From assembly GCF_005047355.1 (NCBI RefSeq), contig NZ_SUMC01000022.1:62001-126000 (forward strand): DNA of 64,000 bases, written 5' to 3'. The first letter of the stretch is position 1; each line of letters starts with the position of its first letter. This document shows positions 1 through 9,076 of this stretch, one piece after another. Source of the DNA: Actinacidiphila oryziradicis (GTDB taxonomy: Bacteria > Actinomycetota > Actinomycetes > Streptomycetales > Streptomycetaceae). A program made the position numbers and the translations under genes. Below the pieces are notes generated by a model, which saw only the letters and a program-made list of their open reading frames with translations, was not told the origin of the DNA and did not search any database.

Positions 1-110
1 CCCACCAGGTGTACCTGGGCCCCCTCTGCCGCGAAGAGCCGTGCGGTGGCGAGCCCGATGCCGCTCTCCCCGCCCGTGATCAGAGCGACCTTCCGGTCGA
101 GGCGTCCCAT
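1..110 (-). CDS. Short-chain dehydrogenase/reductase, N-terminal fragment (cut by window edge)
   Basis: Only the first 36 or so codons are inside the window. The translation begins MGRLDRKVALITGG and continues with ESGIGLATARLF, which is the TGxxxGIG dinucleotide-binding motif that opens Rossmann-fold SDR oxidoreductases. The ATG (108-110) has a GGGAG ribosome binding site about 8 bases upstream. It starts 23 bases after the stop of the sugar ABC ATPase and on the same strand, so it is probably the last visible gene of that operon and may act on the imported sugar or polyol. The substrate cannot be told from this fragment. Confidence 0.85.
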   Translation of the reverse strand, partial: MGRLDRKVALITGGESGIGLATARLFAAEGAQVHLV

Positions 111-133
111 CAGGTGATCTCCCTTGGTGTCCC

Positions 134-1654
134 TCACGTGCCTGTGGTGCCGGCGAAGCCGGCGTTCATAGCGACGCTCAGGCCGCGCTCCGTCAACTCC
201 GGGCCCGACAGCTCCCGTACGATCCGCCCCCGTTGGAAGACCAGCACCCGGTCGCACAGCTCCACCAGCTCGGCCAGGTCGGTCGAGGCCACCAGCACTG
301 CCTTCCCGGCCTCCTTCAGCTCCCGCACGATTCCGTGCATTTCGGCCCGCGCGCCAATGTCCACACCCCGGGTCGGGTCATCGAGGACGACCACCTGTGG
401 ATCGATGTCGAGCCATTTCGCGAAGACGACCTTCTGTTGGTTGCCACCGGACAGCGACCGAACGGGCGTCAGCGCGTGGCCGTGCAGCCGCAGGCGTTCG
501 GCGTGCGCGGTGGCGCGGGCGATGTGCCGACCGCGGTGCAGCCAGAGCGGGCCCTCGCCGCGGGCGAGCCAGGAGACGGCCGAGGTGTTCTCCCAGACCG
601 TACGGTCCAGCATCAGCCCGTAGCGTTTGCGATCGCTGGGGACGAAGGCCACCCCGGCCCTGACCGCCCGGCGCACGTCGCGCGGCGGAGGGTCGCCGCC
701 AGGCAGGACCACGAGACCGGAGGTGGGCCGGGCGCGCCCGCACACCACTTCCAGAGCGGCAAGGTGCCCGGCACCCTGGAGCCCGGCGAAGCCGGTGATC
801 TCTCCGGGAGCCGCCTCGAAGCTCACATCGTGCAGCCGTCGCCCGACGCTGACCTTGGTGAAGGCCAGCCGCCGTGCCGTGGGCGGTCCCTGCCCCGCAC
901 CAGGATCCGGTTTTCGCAACTCCCCGGGCGTGTCGCCGAGCATGGCCTCGACCAGCACGTCCAGCGGCACCTGGGCGACCGGGGTGCCGTCCATGACGTT
1001 CCGGCCGTCCCGCAGGACACTGATCCGGTCCGCGAGCTGCCGAACCTCTTCCAGGAAGTGGGAGATGTAGAGCACTGCCAGGCCTTGGCCCACCAGCCTG
1101 CGGACGACGGCGAAGAGCCGTTCGACGGCGTCGACGGGAAGCGCCGAGGTGGGCTCGTCGAGGACCAGGACGCGCGGGTGCTCCAGCAGTGCCCGGCTGA
1201 TCTCGACCAGTTGCTGGTCGGCGAGGTCCAGGCGGCCGAGCGGGGCGCGCCAGGAGATGCCCGACAGCCCCAGCTCGCCAAGGACCGTACGGGCCTTCTC
1301 CCGGGCTCGGGCCGGGCTGGTCAGCCCTGCCCGGCGCGGCGGGCCGTACGGGAACAGGTTCTCGAGCACGGACAGGTCCGGGAAGAGGCTGAGCTCCTGG
1401 GCGACGACGGCGATGCCTACCTCGGCGGCCTTGCGCGCCCCGGCGAAGGGGACCGGCACGCCCTCCAGCTCCACGACGCCCGCGTCCGGCCGTTCGATGC
1501 CGAGCAACACCTTGACCAGGGTTGACTTGCCGGCGCCGTTCTCCCCGGCCAGGGCATGCACTTCACCGGCGGCCAGCGCGATACCCGCCCCGTCGAGGGC
1601 CAGGACGCCGCCGTAGGCCTTGGTCAGGCCGCGGGCGGCGAGTACGGGCGCCAT
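134..1654 (-). CDS. Sugar ABC transporter ATPase, two-domain RbsA/MglA type
   Basis: A 506-residue protein with two ABC domains in tandem, the layout of the ATPase of CUT2 (ribose/galactose-type) importers. The first domain has an intact Walker A (GENGAGKST, about residues 37-45) and Walker B (LVLDEPT, about 163-169). The second has a degenerate P-loop (GLQGAGHLAAL, about 291) but a good signature (LSGGNQQKV, about 401) and Walker B (VVLDDPTRGVD); this asymmetry is usual in RbsA. It would energise uptake at the inner face of the membrane. It starts one base after the stop of the binding-protein gene, so translation is likely coupled. Confidence 0.92.
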   Translation of the reverse strand: MAPVLAARGLTKAYGGVLALDGAGIALAAGEVHALAGENGAGKSTLVKVLLGIERPDAGVVELEGVPVPFAGARKAAEVGIAVVAQELSLFPDLSVLENLFPYGPPRRAGLTSPARAREKARTVLGELGLSGISWRAPLGRLDLADQQLVEISRALLEHPRVLVLDEPTSALPVDAVERLFAVVRRLVGQGLAVLYISHFLEEVRQLADRISVLRDGRNVMDGTPVAQVPLDVLVEAMLGDTPGELRKPDPGAGQGPPTARRLAFTKVSVGRRLHDVSFEAAPGEITGFAGLQGAGHLAALEVVCGRARPTSGLVVLPGGDPPPRDVRRAVRAGVAFVPSDRKRYGLMLDRTVWENTSAVSWLARGEGPLWLHRGRHIARATAHAERLRLHGHALTPVRSLSGGNQQKVVFAKWLDIDPQVVVLDDPTRGVDIGARAEMHGIVRELKEAGKAVLVASTDLAELVELCDRVLVFQRGRIVRELSGPELTERGLSVAMNAGFAGTTGT

Positions 1655-1655
1655 A

Positions 1656-2738
1656 TCAGCGCTCGTCCTTCAGCGGCTGGAGATGGTCCGACTGGTTGGC
1701 CAGCAGTTCGTCGATCTGCTTCTTGGACCAGTGGTAGGCGGCATCGGTGCTCTTCTGCCGCGCGATCACCTCGTCGACATTGCTCTTGTCGACGACGAGG
1801 CTCGGCATCCTGAACCAGCCCGTGGGCAGCCTCTTCCCGTTTTTGACGGCGTCGATGAGGACGGCGGTGGCGATGTAGCCCTTGAGAAAGTGCTCGGGGT
1901 CGACGGTGCAGAAGTTGGCACCGCTCTTGACGTACTCAAGGGTCTTGACATCCACATCCGCGGCGGCCACCAGATATGTCCCTTTCTCCCTCTCCTTGAT
2001 CTTGCCGAGGTTGTAGCTGTCGGCGTCGCCGGCACCGAGGAAGGCGAGTGCCTTGGGGTTGGCGTGCACCTGGGAGAGCCAGGCCCCGTAGTTCTGGGCC
2101 GGGTCGCTGTATGTCTGGAAGGGGCCGAGCACCTTGATGCCGGGGGCCTTGGCCGCGAAGGTCTCCTTGATGCCCTTGGCGCGGCTGTCGAGTACGGGAG
2201 TGCCGGGATTGGGCACGCCGACCACGACCGTGCCGATCGGATTGGCCGGCAGTCGCTTCAGGGCCTCCTGCGCGAGTTGGGCGCCCATCTCGTAGTTGTC
2301 GTTGCCGACATAGAAGGTGACCTCGCTGCCGTCGAGCGGCGCGGTGTCCAGCGCGACAACGGGGATGCCCTGGCCCACCGCGGTCGCGGCGGGGCGTACG
2401 AAGATCGGCGGATCGAGGTTCTCCAGGACGATGCCGTCCTTCGCCCTGGTCGTCAGGTTCTGGAACAGCTGCGCCTCGGCCGGGCCGTCGGTGTTGGGCG
2501 GACCGACCGCCTTGAAGTCCACCCCGCCCGCGTGCTCGGCGGCGGATTGGGCCCCGTTCACCATCTCCGAGGCGAAATTGAGGGTGATGTTCGCGACGGC
2601 GATTCCCATGTGCAGGGTGCCGCCCTTGCCGTTGCCCGATGAATTGCCGGAGCAGGCGGCGAGCAGCACGGCAGGAGCGGCGGCGCCGGCGACCAGGACG
2701 GAGCGGCGGGTGGGATTGGAGCGGTGAGGGTGCGCCAT
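1656..2738 (-). CDS. Sugar ABC transporter substrate-binding lipoprotein (periplasmic-binding-protein type 1 fold)
   Basis: A 360-residue exported protein. The N-terminus carries a twin-arginine motif (TRRSVLVAG) followed by a hydrophobic stretch and a lipobox (LLAAC, Cys about residue 29), so it is probably a Tat-exported lipoprotein on the outer face of the membrane. The mature part resembles RbsB-like sugar binding proteins: a GIAV opening strand, repeated alternating strands and the DTAPLDGSEVTFYVGNDN segment typical of the family. It sits between the permease and ATPase genes. The ligand is not predictable; a pentose, a polyol or a related sugar would fit the family. Confidence 0.9.
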   Translation of the reverse strand: MAHPHRSNPTRRSVLVAGAAAPAVLLAACSGNSSGNGKGGTLHMGIAVANITLNFASEMVNGAQSAAEHAGGVDFKAVGPPNTDGPAEAQLFQNLTTRAKDGIVLENLDPPIFVRPAATAVGQGIPVVALDTAPLDGSEVTFYVGNDNYEMGAQLAQEALKRLPANPIGTVVVGVPNPGTPVLDSRAKGIKETFAAKAPGIKVLGPFQTYSDPAQNYGAWLSQVHANPKALAFLGAGDADSYNLGKIKEREKGTYLVAAADVDVKTLEYVKSGANFCTVDPEHFLKGYIATAVLIDAVKNGKRLPTGWFRMPSLVVDKSNVDEVIARQKSTDAAYHWSKKQIDELLANQSDHLQPLKDER

Positions 2739-2765
2739 CGGAGCCCTCCGGGCAGGGGATTCGGG

Positions 2766-3812
2766 TTATCGGGAGTTCGGGTCGTGCTGGCCGCGGATGC
2801 GGCGCAGCGCGCTGTCGGCAGCGACGGCGGTCAGGATCACCGATCCGGTCGCGAACGTCGTCCAGTTGATGGGTACGTTGAAGAACACCAGGGCGGAGGC
2901 GACGGCCGAGAGGATCAGTGCGCCGATCACCGCCCCGGGGACCGAGCCGCGGCCGCCCGCCAGCGGGGTGCCGCCGATGATGGCTGCGGCGATGGCGCTC
3001 AGTTCATAGCCCTGACCGATGGTCGGGTCGCCGGAGATGAAGAAGGCCAGCGCGAGCACCGACGCCAGGCCGGCCATCGACGCGGAAAGCGCCATCGCCT
3101 TGATCCGCGTCCATACGATCGGCAGGCCGGTGAAGAGCGCAGCGTCGGGGTTGGAGCCGACGGCCCGGACCTGCGCGCCGAACCTGGTGCGGGTGAGCAG
3201 CACGGCCAGACCGGCGGTCGCGGCGAGCAGCACCCACACGGCAACCGGCAGGCTGCCGGCGTCTGCTCCGACGATCCGGAAGAAGGCGTGCTGCTGCGGC
3301 ATGCCACTGATCTGTTTACCGTCGGCGAGGGCGAGGCCGATGCCGCGGAAGAGCATGGCGGTGGCGAGGGTGACGATGAAGGTGGGCAACCCGACATAGG
3401 TGGCGACAATGGCGTTGCCCGCGCCGAGCGCGGCCGACAGCGCGAGCACGGCGGCGGCGGCCGCCCACGGCGACCAGCCGTCCCGGATACACACCGCGCC
3501 CACGGTGACCCCGAGCGCGTACACCCCGCCGACCGACAGGTCCACCTCGCGCATGGCCAGGGCGAAGACCATGCCGGCGGCCATCAGGCCGACGTAGGCG
3601 GCGTTGTGCGCGGTGCTGGTGAGATTGGAACGGGTGAGAAAGTCGGGGTGCGCGATCCCTACCGCCAGCACCAGCAGCACCAGGACGGCGGCCACGCCGG
3701 TCTCGTCCCGCAGCAACTGCCCTGCGCTCCAGTGACGCACCCCTGACCCGTCGGCCCGGGGACGCGGGACGAGGAGGCGCAGCCGGTCCCAGGAAGGCAC
3801 TGGCGAAGGCAT
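2766..3812 (-). CDS. Sugar ABC transporter permease (RbsC family)
   Basis: A 348-residue hydrophobic protein with about eight to ten membrane segments, matching the RbsC/CUT2 permease family; MREVDLSVGGVYALG and the GGTPLAGGRGSVPGAVIGA loop are characteristic family stretches. The frame is open 99 bases further upstream, but the ATG at 3810-3812 has an AGGAG ribosome binding site about 9 bases before it and gives the usual family length. It is the first gene of the operon, followed after 27 bases by the binding protein, then the ATPase and the SDR gene. Confidence 0.88.
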   Translation of the reverse strand: MPSPVPSWDRLRLLVPRPRADGSGVRHWSAGQLLRDETGVAAVLVLLVLAVGIAHPDFLTRSNLTSTAHNAAYVGLMAAGMVFALAMREVDLSVGGVYALGVTVGAVCIRDGWSPWAAAAAVLALSAALGAGNAIVATYVGLPTFIVTLATAMLFRGIGLALADGKQISGMPQQHAFFRIVGADAGSLPVAVWVLLAATAGLAVLLTRTRFGAQVRAVGSNPDAALFTGLPIVWTRIKAMALSASMAGLASVLALAFFISGDPTIGQGYELSAIAAAIIGGTPLAGGRGSVPGAVIGALILSAVASALVFFNVPINWTTFATGSVILTAVAADSALRRIRGQHDPNSR

Positions 3813-3942
3813 GGTCGGCGGCTCCTGACGGCTCGTACGCGCAGCGGCGGCCCGCACTGCGCGCTCAGGCCGTTTGCCGCCCAGCCTGGGACCTGCGCCG
3901 GGCGGTGGCAACGCAGCCGTTCCGCCTCACGGAACGGCCGCC

Positions 3943-5598
3943 TCACACCGCCCCGGCGCCGGTCAGCGCCCGCACCTCCGCTTCGGCGTGCCGGCCCTCG
4001 TCGGCGGGTACGGGCGAGAGCACGGTGCCTAGCCAGCCGGCCAGGAAGCCCATCGGGATGGAGACCAGGCCTGGGTTCTGGAGGGGAAAGACCTGGAAGT
4101 CGACACCGGGGACGACCGACCCGGGGCTGCCGGAGACAACGGGTGACAGGACGACCAGGAGGACGGAAGGGACCAGCCCGCCGTAGACCGCCCAGAGCGC
4201 CCCTCGCGTGGTGAACCGCCGCCAGAACAGGGTGTAGAGCAGCGCCGGGAGGTTGGCGGACGCGGCGACCGCGAAGGCCAGCCCGACCAGGAAGGCGACA
4301 TTCTGGCCCTGGGCGAACAGGCTCAGTGTGATCGACAGCGCCCCGATCCCAATTGCGGCGATGCGCGCCACCTTCACTTCCTCGTGCTCCTCGCGCTCGC
4401 CGGGCTCGTTGTGTGCCTCGCGCTTCGCGTGCCGGCTGTTCTTGCCGTTTCTGGTGTTCCTACGGCTCCGGCGCAGGGTGGCGTACAGGTCGTGCGCGAC
4501 CGACGCCGACGAGGCGAGCGTGATCCCGGCGACCACCGCCAGGATCGTGGCGAACGCGACGGCACCCACTACGGCGAACAAAACCGTTCCTTCGGTGGAA
4601 CCGGCGCCACCGCCCAGGTTCAGGGCGAGTAGCGGCACCGCCGTGTTCCCGGCCCTGTTCGACGCCCGTACCGCGTCCGAGCCCACCAGCGCCGCCGCAC
4701 CGAAACCCAGGGTGATCGTCATCAGGTAGAACGAACCGATCAGCCCGATCGCCCACACGACCGACCGACGCGCCGAACGCGCCGTCGGCACCGTGTAGAA
4801 GCGGGACAGGATGTGCGGCAGTCCCGCCGTTCCCAGTACCAAAGCGAGCCCGAGGCTCATGAAGTCCAGCCGCGAGGTCCAGTCGACGCCGTATTGCAGG
4901 CCCGGCGCCAGAAACGCCTTCCCTTGTCCGCTGCCGTCCGCCGCCGAGCGCAGCAGCCCGCCCAGATCACCGTGGAACCGGACCACGAGCAGCACGACAA
5001 GCGCGATCGAACCACCCATCAGCAGCACGGCCTTCACGATCTGGATCCACGTCGTCGCCCGCATCCCGCCGAACACCACGTAGAAGACCATCAGGCCGCC
5101 CACGCCGATCACCGTCCAGGTGCGGGCCGCCGCGCTCTGCCCGCCGAGCAGCAACGACACCAGGCTCCCGGCGCCGACCATCTGCGCCACCAGATAGATC
5201 ACCGACACCACCACCGAGGACGCGCCCGCGGCGATCCGTACCCGGCGCTCCCTCATACGGGCGGAGAGCACATCGGCGAGGGTGAAGCGGCCTACGTTGC
5301 GCACCAGCTCGGCAACGAGCATAAGGACGACCAGAAAACCCACCAGGAATCCGACGCAATACAGCATCCCGTCGTATCCGACCATTGCGATCAGGCCCGA
5401 AACACCAAGGAAGGAGCCCGCCGAGATGTAGTCCCCGGCGATCGCGAAACCGTTCTCCATGGGTGAGAAGAGCCTGCCGCCCGCGAAGAACTCGACAGAC
5501 GAACTCCGCCGCCGCCCGGCCCAGGCCGTGATCCCCAGGGTGACCGACACGAAACTCGTGAACAGGACCAGCGCCAGTCCCTGGTGGTCCCCGCTCAT
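3943..5598 (-). CDS. Sodium/solute symporter family transporter (ActP-like)
   Basis: A 551-residue multi-pass membrane protein of the sodium:solute symporter (SSS) family, with about 13 hydrophobic segments and family stretches such as EFFAGGRLFSPMENGFAIAG and GDYISAGSFLGVSG near the N-terminus. The closest functional parallel is ActP, a monocarboxylate (acetate) permease. The ATG (5596-5598) overlaps the stop of the upstream DUF485 gene by four bases (ATGA), the arrangement of the yjcH-actP pair. An odd feature is a very hydrophilic stretch of about 35 residues, rich in Arg, Lys, His and Glu, lying between two membrane segments near residues 395-430. Monocarboxylate uptake is inferred; the substrate is untested. 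Confidence 0.85.
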   Translation of the reverse strand: MSGDHQGLALVLFTSFVSVTLGITAWAGRRRSSSVEFFAGGRLFSPMENGFAIAGDYISAGSFLGVSGLIAMVGYDGMLYCVGFLVGFLVVLMLVAELVRNVGRFTLADVLSARMRERRVRIAAGASSVVVSVIYLVAQMVGAGSLVSLLLGGQSAAARTWTVIGVGGLMVFYVVFGGMRATTWIQIVKAVLLMGGSIALVVLLVVRFHGDLGGLLRSAADGSGQGKAFLAPGLQYGVDWTSRLDFMSLGLALVLGTAGLPHILSRFYTVPTARSARRSVVWAIGLIGSFYLMTITLGFGAAALVGSDAVRASNRAGNTAVPLLALNLGGGAGSTEGTVLFAVVGAVAFATILAVVAGITLASSASVAHDLYATLRRSRRNTRNGKNSRHAKREAHNEPGEREEHEEVKVARIAAIGIGALSITLSLFAQGQNVAFLVGLAFAVAASANLPALLYTLFWRRFTTRGALWAVYGGLVPSVLLVVLSPVVSGSPGSVVPGVDFQVFPLQNPGLVSIPMGFLAGWLGTVLSPVPADEGRHAEAEVRALTGAGAV

Positions 5599-6056
5599 CG
5601 GACACGCTCCTGGCCCGTGCGAGTGGCCAGGGACCAGCGCAGATCGAGCGCGGCCCGGTCCCTGCGCAACCGCGCGTGCCGCGCGTACGCCCAAGCCAGC
5701 AGAAACGTTGTGGCAAACTGCGCGAGCCCCGCCGTCATCGCCACATTCAGCTCGCCCGCCACCCGACGCGCCATCAGCCCCGGTGCTGTCATCGCCAGCA
5801 CGACATAGAGCAGATACCAGAGAAGAAACCCGGCCGTCGCGGGAAAAGCGAATCCGCGGTACCGGCCCCGCACTTCCTGGAAGGCCGCGCTGCGCTGTAC
5901 CTCCAGGTAAACCGCCGAGCGGCCGTCGCCGGTGCGCTCGGCCTGCTCCCCCGTGGGCGGTACCGGGGCCGGCTCCCACTGCGCCGCCGCCAGGACGTCA
6001 TACCAGGGGTCGTCCATCCGGAGCGCTCCCGGCTCGCCGCCGCCGTGCTCTTTCAC
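5595..6056 (-). CDS. DUF485 family membrane protein (YjcH-like)
   Basis: A protein of about 153 residues with a soluble N-terminal part and two hydrophobic segments (around FLLWYLLYVVLAM and TAGLAQFATTFLLAWAY). This is the DUF485 layout, where an E-V-R-G-R-Y-R-like segment precedes the first membrane helix. DUF485 proteins are nearly always encoded just before an ActP-type symporter, as here, and are thought to be small partner subunits. I chose the GTG at 6054-6056 because GAGGAG lies 8 bases upstream; an in-frame GTG at 6077 would add seven residues. Confidence 0.82.
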   Translation of the reverse strand: MKEHGGGEPGALRMDDPWYDVLAAAQWEPAPVPPTGEQAERTGDGRSAVYLEVQRSAAFQEVRGRYRGFAFPATAGFLLWYLLYVVLAMTAPGLMARRVAGELNVAMTAGLAQFATTFLLAWAYARHARLRRDRAALDLRWSLATRTGQERVR

Positions 6057-6210
6057 CCGTAACTCTCCTCGCTCCACGGCCTGGCTGGCCGTGTGCCCAG
6101 CATGGACAGAACGGGAAGATCCGGGACCATCAAGCAGAAACCTTCACTCCATCAGGTGACGACCTCCCGGAATACGCAGCGACGGAGCACCCAACAGACT
6201 TCACCTCGCG

Positions 6211-8331
6211 TCAGGCGTCGATCCGCGAACGGTCCAGGGTCGCCGCCGAGTTGCTGATGAACTCCTTGCGCGGTGCCACCTCGTTGCCCATCAGCAGGTC
6301 GAAGGCCTGCTCAGCGGCCTCCAACTGGCTGATGTTGATGCGGCGCAGTGTGCGGTGGCGCGGATCCATAGTGGTCTCAGCGAGCTGATCGGCGTCCATC
6401 TCGCCAAGGCCCTTATAGCGCTGGATGCTGTCCTTGTAACGCACATTTTTGCGTTGCAGATCCATCAGCGTCTGCCGCAGCTCGCCGTCCGAGTAGGTGT
6501 AGATGTACTTGTCCTGCCCCTTCCGGGGGTTGGACAATTCGATCCGGTGCAGCGGCGGTACTGCTGAGAAGACCCGTCCCTGCTCCACCATCGGACGCAT
6601 ATACCGCTGGAACAGGGTGAGCAGAAGGCATCGGATATGAGCGCCGTCCACATCAGCATCCGCAAGGAAGATGACCTTCCCGTACCGAGCCTGATCGATA
6701 TCGAAAGTCCGGCCCGACCCTGCTCCTATGACCTGGATGATCGCGCCGCACTCGGCATTCTTCAGCATGTCGGACACTGACGACTTCTGGACATTCAGGA
6801 TCTTGCCACGGATCGGCAGCAGCGCCTGGAACTCGGAATTCCGTGCGAGCTTCGCCGTGCCGAGCGCCGAGTCGCCCTCGACAATGAAGAGTTCGCTGCG
6901 GTCCACGTCATCACTGCGGCAGTCCGCGAGCTTCGCCGGCAGGGACGATGACTCCAGCGCGGTCTTCCGGCGTTGGGCGTCCTTGTGCTGACGCGCCGCG
7001 ATGCGGGTGCGCGCCGCCGCGACGGCCTTCTCGAGGACCGCCCGGGCCTGCTGCTTGTCGTCGCGCTTGGTTGACGTCAGGAAGGCCTTGAGCTCCTTGG
7101 AGACGACATTGGCGACGATCCGGTTGGCAGCGGAGGTGCCGAGCACCTCCTTCGTCTGCCCCTCGAACTGCGGCTCGGCCAGGCGCACCGTCACAACCGC
7201 GGTGAGGCCCTCCAGAGCATCGTCCTTGACGATGTCGTCCTCCGCCACGCGCAGCAGCTTGGCGGCCCGCAGGGCCTCGTTGACGGTCTTGGCGATCGCA
7301 CCCTCGAAGCCACGGACGTGGGTGCCGCCCTTGGGGGTGGCGATGATGTTGACGAACGACCGCAGGATGGTGTCATAGCCGGTGCCCCAGCGCAGGGCGA
7401 TGTCGACGCCGAGTTCGCGGGTGACCTCGGTGGCGGTCATGTGGCCGCGGTCGTCGAGGACAGGGACGGTCTCTTTGAAGGTGCCGGTGCCCGTCAGCCG
7501 GAGGATGTCGCAGATCGGCTTGTCCTGGGCGAGGTAGTCGCAGAACTCGCTGATGCCGCCGTCGAAGTGGAAGGTCTCCTCGGACGGCCCCTCGCTCTCG
7601 ATGCCGCGACTGTCCCGTACGACGATGGTGAGCCCGGGCACGAGGAAGGCGGTCTGGCGGGCGCGCTGGTAGAGCGTCTCCAGGGTGAGCTTGGCGTCCT
7701 TGAGGAAGATCTGGCGGTCGGCCCAGTACCGTACGCGGGTGCCGGTACGGGTCCTGGCAACCTTCTTGGTCTTGCGAAGGCCGCTGGCGGGCTCGAAAGC
7801 ACCCTCGGGGCCGGGACCGGCGAAGGTTCCGGGGACGCCGCGGCGGAAACTGATGGCATGGGTGTGGCCGCTGCGGTCGACCTCGACGTCGAGACGGGCG
7901 GAGAGGGCGTTGACCACCGAGGCGCCGACGCCGTGGAGGCCGCCGGAAGCCGCGTAGGAGCCGCCGCCGAACTTGCCGCCGGCGTGGAGCTTGGTCATCA
8001 CGACCTCGACGCCGGAGAGGCCGGTCTTGGGCTCGACATCCACCGGGATGCCGCGGCCGTTGTCGCGGACCTCGACCGAGCCGTCCTCGTGGAGGATGAC
8101 CTCGATGTAGTTGCCGTGTCCGCCGAGGGCCTCGTCGACAGAGTTGTCGATGATCTCCCAGACGCAGTGCAAAAGGCCGCGGCTGTCGGTGGAGCCGATG
8201 TACATGCCAGGGCGCTTACGGACTGCTTCGAGGCCCTCGAGGACGAGCAGGTGCCGCGCAGTGTAGTTGGAGCCGTCGCGATCCGCACCGGTCAGCAGCG
8301 CAGTGGACGGCACAGATGTTTCGGCGGTCAC
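6211..8331 (-). CDS. parE: DNA topoisomerase IV subunit B (ParE / second GyrB-type ATPase subunit)
   Basis: A 706-residue type IIA topoisomerase B subunit. The GHKL ATPase start is clear (LEGLEAVRKRPGMYIGST, EIIDNSVDEALGG, RDNGRGIPVD), followed by the transducer domain and a Toprim domain (LFIVEGDSALGTAK with the acidic DADVDGAHIR), ending in QRYKGLGEMDADQLAETTMD. No insert of the kind that enlarges some GyrB proteins is present. The GTG at 8329-8331 has GAGGAG upstream; the open frame extends farther but that part is intergenic in character. With the ParC subunit it decatenates daughter chromosomes. The gene lies in the conserved block with hrdB. Confidence 0.93.
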   Translation of the reverse strand: MTAETSVPSTALLTGADRDGSNYTARHLLVLEGLEAVRKRPGMYIGSTDSRGLLHCVWEIIDNSVDEALGGHGNYIEVILHEDGSVEVRDNGRGIPVDVEPKTGLSGVEVVMTKLHAGGKFGGGSYAASGGLHGVGASVVNALSARLDVEVDRSGHTHAISFRRGVPGTFAGPGPEGAFEPASGLRKTKKVARTRTGTRVRYWADRQIFLKDAKLTLETLYQRARQTAFLVPGLTIVVRDSRGIESEGPSEETFHFDGGISEFCDYLAQDKPICDILRLTGTGTFKETVPVLDDRGHMTATEVTRELGVDIALRWGTGYDTILRSFVNIIATPKGGTHVRGFEGAIAKTVNEALRAAKLLRVAEDDIVKDDALEGLTAVVTVRLAEPQFEGQTKEVLGTSAANRIVANVVSKELKAFLTSTKRDDKQQARAVLEKAVAAARTRIAARQHKDAQRRKTALESSSLPAKLADCRSDDVDRSELFIVEGDSALGTAKLARNSEFQALLPIRGKILNVQKSSVSDMLKNAECGAIIQVIGAGSGRTFDIDQARYGKVIFLADADVDGAHIRCLLLTLFQRYMRPMVEQGRVFSAVPPLHRIELSNPRKGQDKYIYTYSDGELRQTLMDLQRKNVRYKDSIQRYKGLGEMDADQLAETTMDPRHRTLRRINISQLEAAEQAFDLLMGNEVAPRKEFISNSAATLDRSRIDA

Positions 8332-8750
8332 GCGGACGTCTCCTCGATGAAGTTCTTCAGCCGTATCGGTGAGAGGGTACCGAGGCTCGGCGGGGCGGTT
8401 GCGCCGCGACCCGGTTTCGGGACTCCATTCTAGCCTCCACTCGATCAAGCGTTCGATCCCTCGTTCGAGTGATACACATGTCACGTTCCCAATCACGCAT
8501 GAACCATTTAGGCTCCGGGCACGTCCTCTTCAACAACCGGCAAGCCAGCCGGAGGGGACCGAACCGGACAGAGCGACCCAAAAGCGACAAGCAACGACAA
8601 CTAGAGCGCCAGAGGCTTATTCGCCGCCAATCGGTATCATTCGACCCTCTCGAAGTGAGTTTTCGAGAAAAAGCCACGAGCGGGAACGTTTTCGGCCTGG
8701 TTGGATGTTGACCCTGGTACGACAGCTCGTCGAGCTAGAGAAGAGGCGAC
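8332..8750. other. Intergenic region between divergent parE and the DUF7455 gene, with tandem CGAAC/GATCG repeats
   Basis: About 420 bases without a gene, noticeably less GC-rich than the flanks from 8450 to 8700. It must hold the promoters of parE (leftward) and of the small rightward gene. At 8438-8471 there is an inverted repeat whose arms are CACTCGA and TCGAGTG. On the minus strand the same stretch reads as two overlapping copies of CGAACnnnnGATCG spaced 12 bases apart, which resembles but does not match the actinobacterial SOS box. I could not assign core promoter hexamers with confidence. Confidence 0.5.
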
Positions 8751-8975
8751 GTGACTACTGTTCTGACCCCCGCGAGCCCGCTGACCGCTGCGGACCGCTG
8801 CGACCGTTGCGGCGCCCAGGCATATCTGCGCGTCGTCCTGATCAGCGGCGGCGAACTGCTCTTCTGCGCCCACCATGGGCGTAAGTTCGAGCCCGAACTG
8901 AAGAAGATCGCTGCGGAAATACAGGACGAGACCGGACGGCTGACCGATACCCCGACGATGGCGGTCGAGGACTAG
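8751..8975 (+). CDS. Small zinc-ribbon-like protein, DUF7455 family
   Basis: A 74-residue protein beginning MTTVLTPASPLTAADRCDRC. It has two metal-ligand-like groups, CDRCGAQA (about residues 17-24) and LFCAHHGRKF (about 38-47), followed by a short helix, and ends TPTMAVED. This pattern fits the small actinobacterial DUF7455 family, which is regularly found next to hrdB and parE; the function is unknown. The GTG start (8751) is preceded by AAGAGG. The gene is convergent with the protease gene and the two share a strong hairpin between their ends. Confidence 0.8.
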   Translation: MTTVLTPASPLTAADRCDRCGAQAYLRVVLISGGELLFCAHHGRKFEPELKKIAAEIQDETGRLTDTPTMAVED

Positions 8976-9012
8976 CGCTGACGCATCGCATCTCCGACCA
9001 GCTCGGGTCGGC

Positions 9013-9043
9013 GGGCGGCACTCCCCCGTGGGAGGTGCCGCCC
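9013..9043. terminator. Bidirectional hairpin between DUF7455 gene and protease gene
   Basis: The arms GGGCGGCACTCCC (9013-9025) and GGGAGGTGCCGCCC (9030-9043) pair with a single bulged base and a four-base loop. It lies between two convergent stop codons (8975 and 9077). There is no U-run, as is common for Streptomyces terminators. Confidence 0.75.
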
Positions 9044-9076
9044 GTTGGCCTGTCCGGACGCCTCAAGGAGTGACGG

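Noticed and set aside
233..1525. 430-aa rightward open frame opposite the sugar ABC ATPase
   Set aside because: It is the antisense shadow of the ATPase in GC-rich DNA; no start signal, no family character.
1620..2642. 340-aa rightward open frame opposite the binding-protein gene
   Set aside because: Antisense shadow; the leftward frame carries a signal peptide, lipobox and conserved fold.
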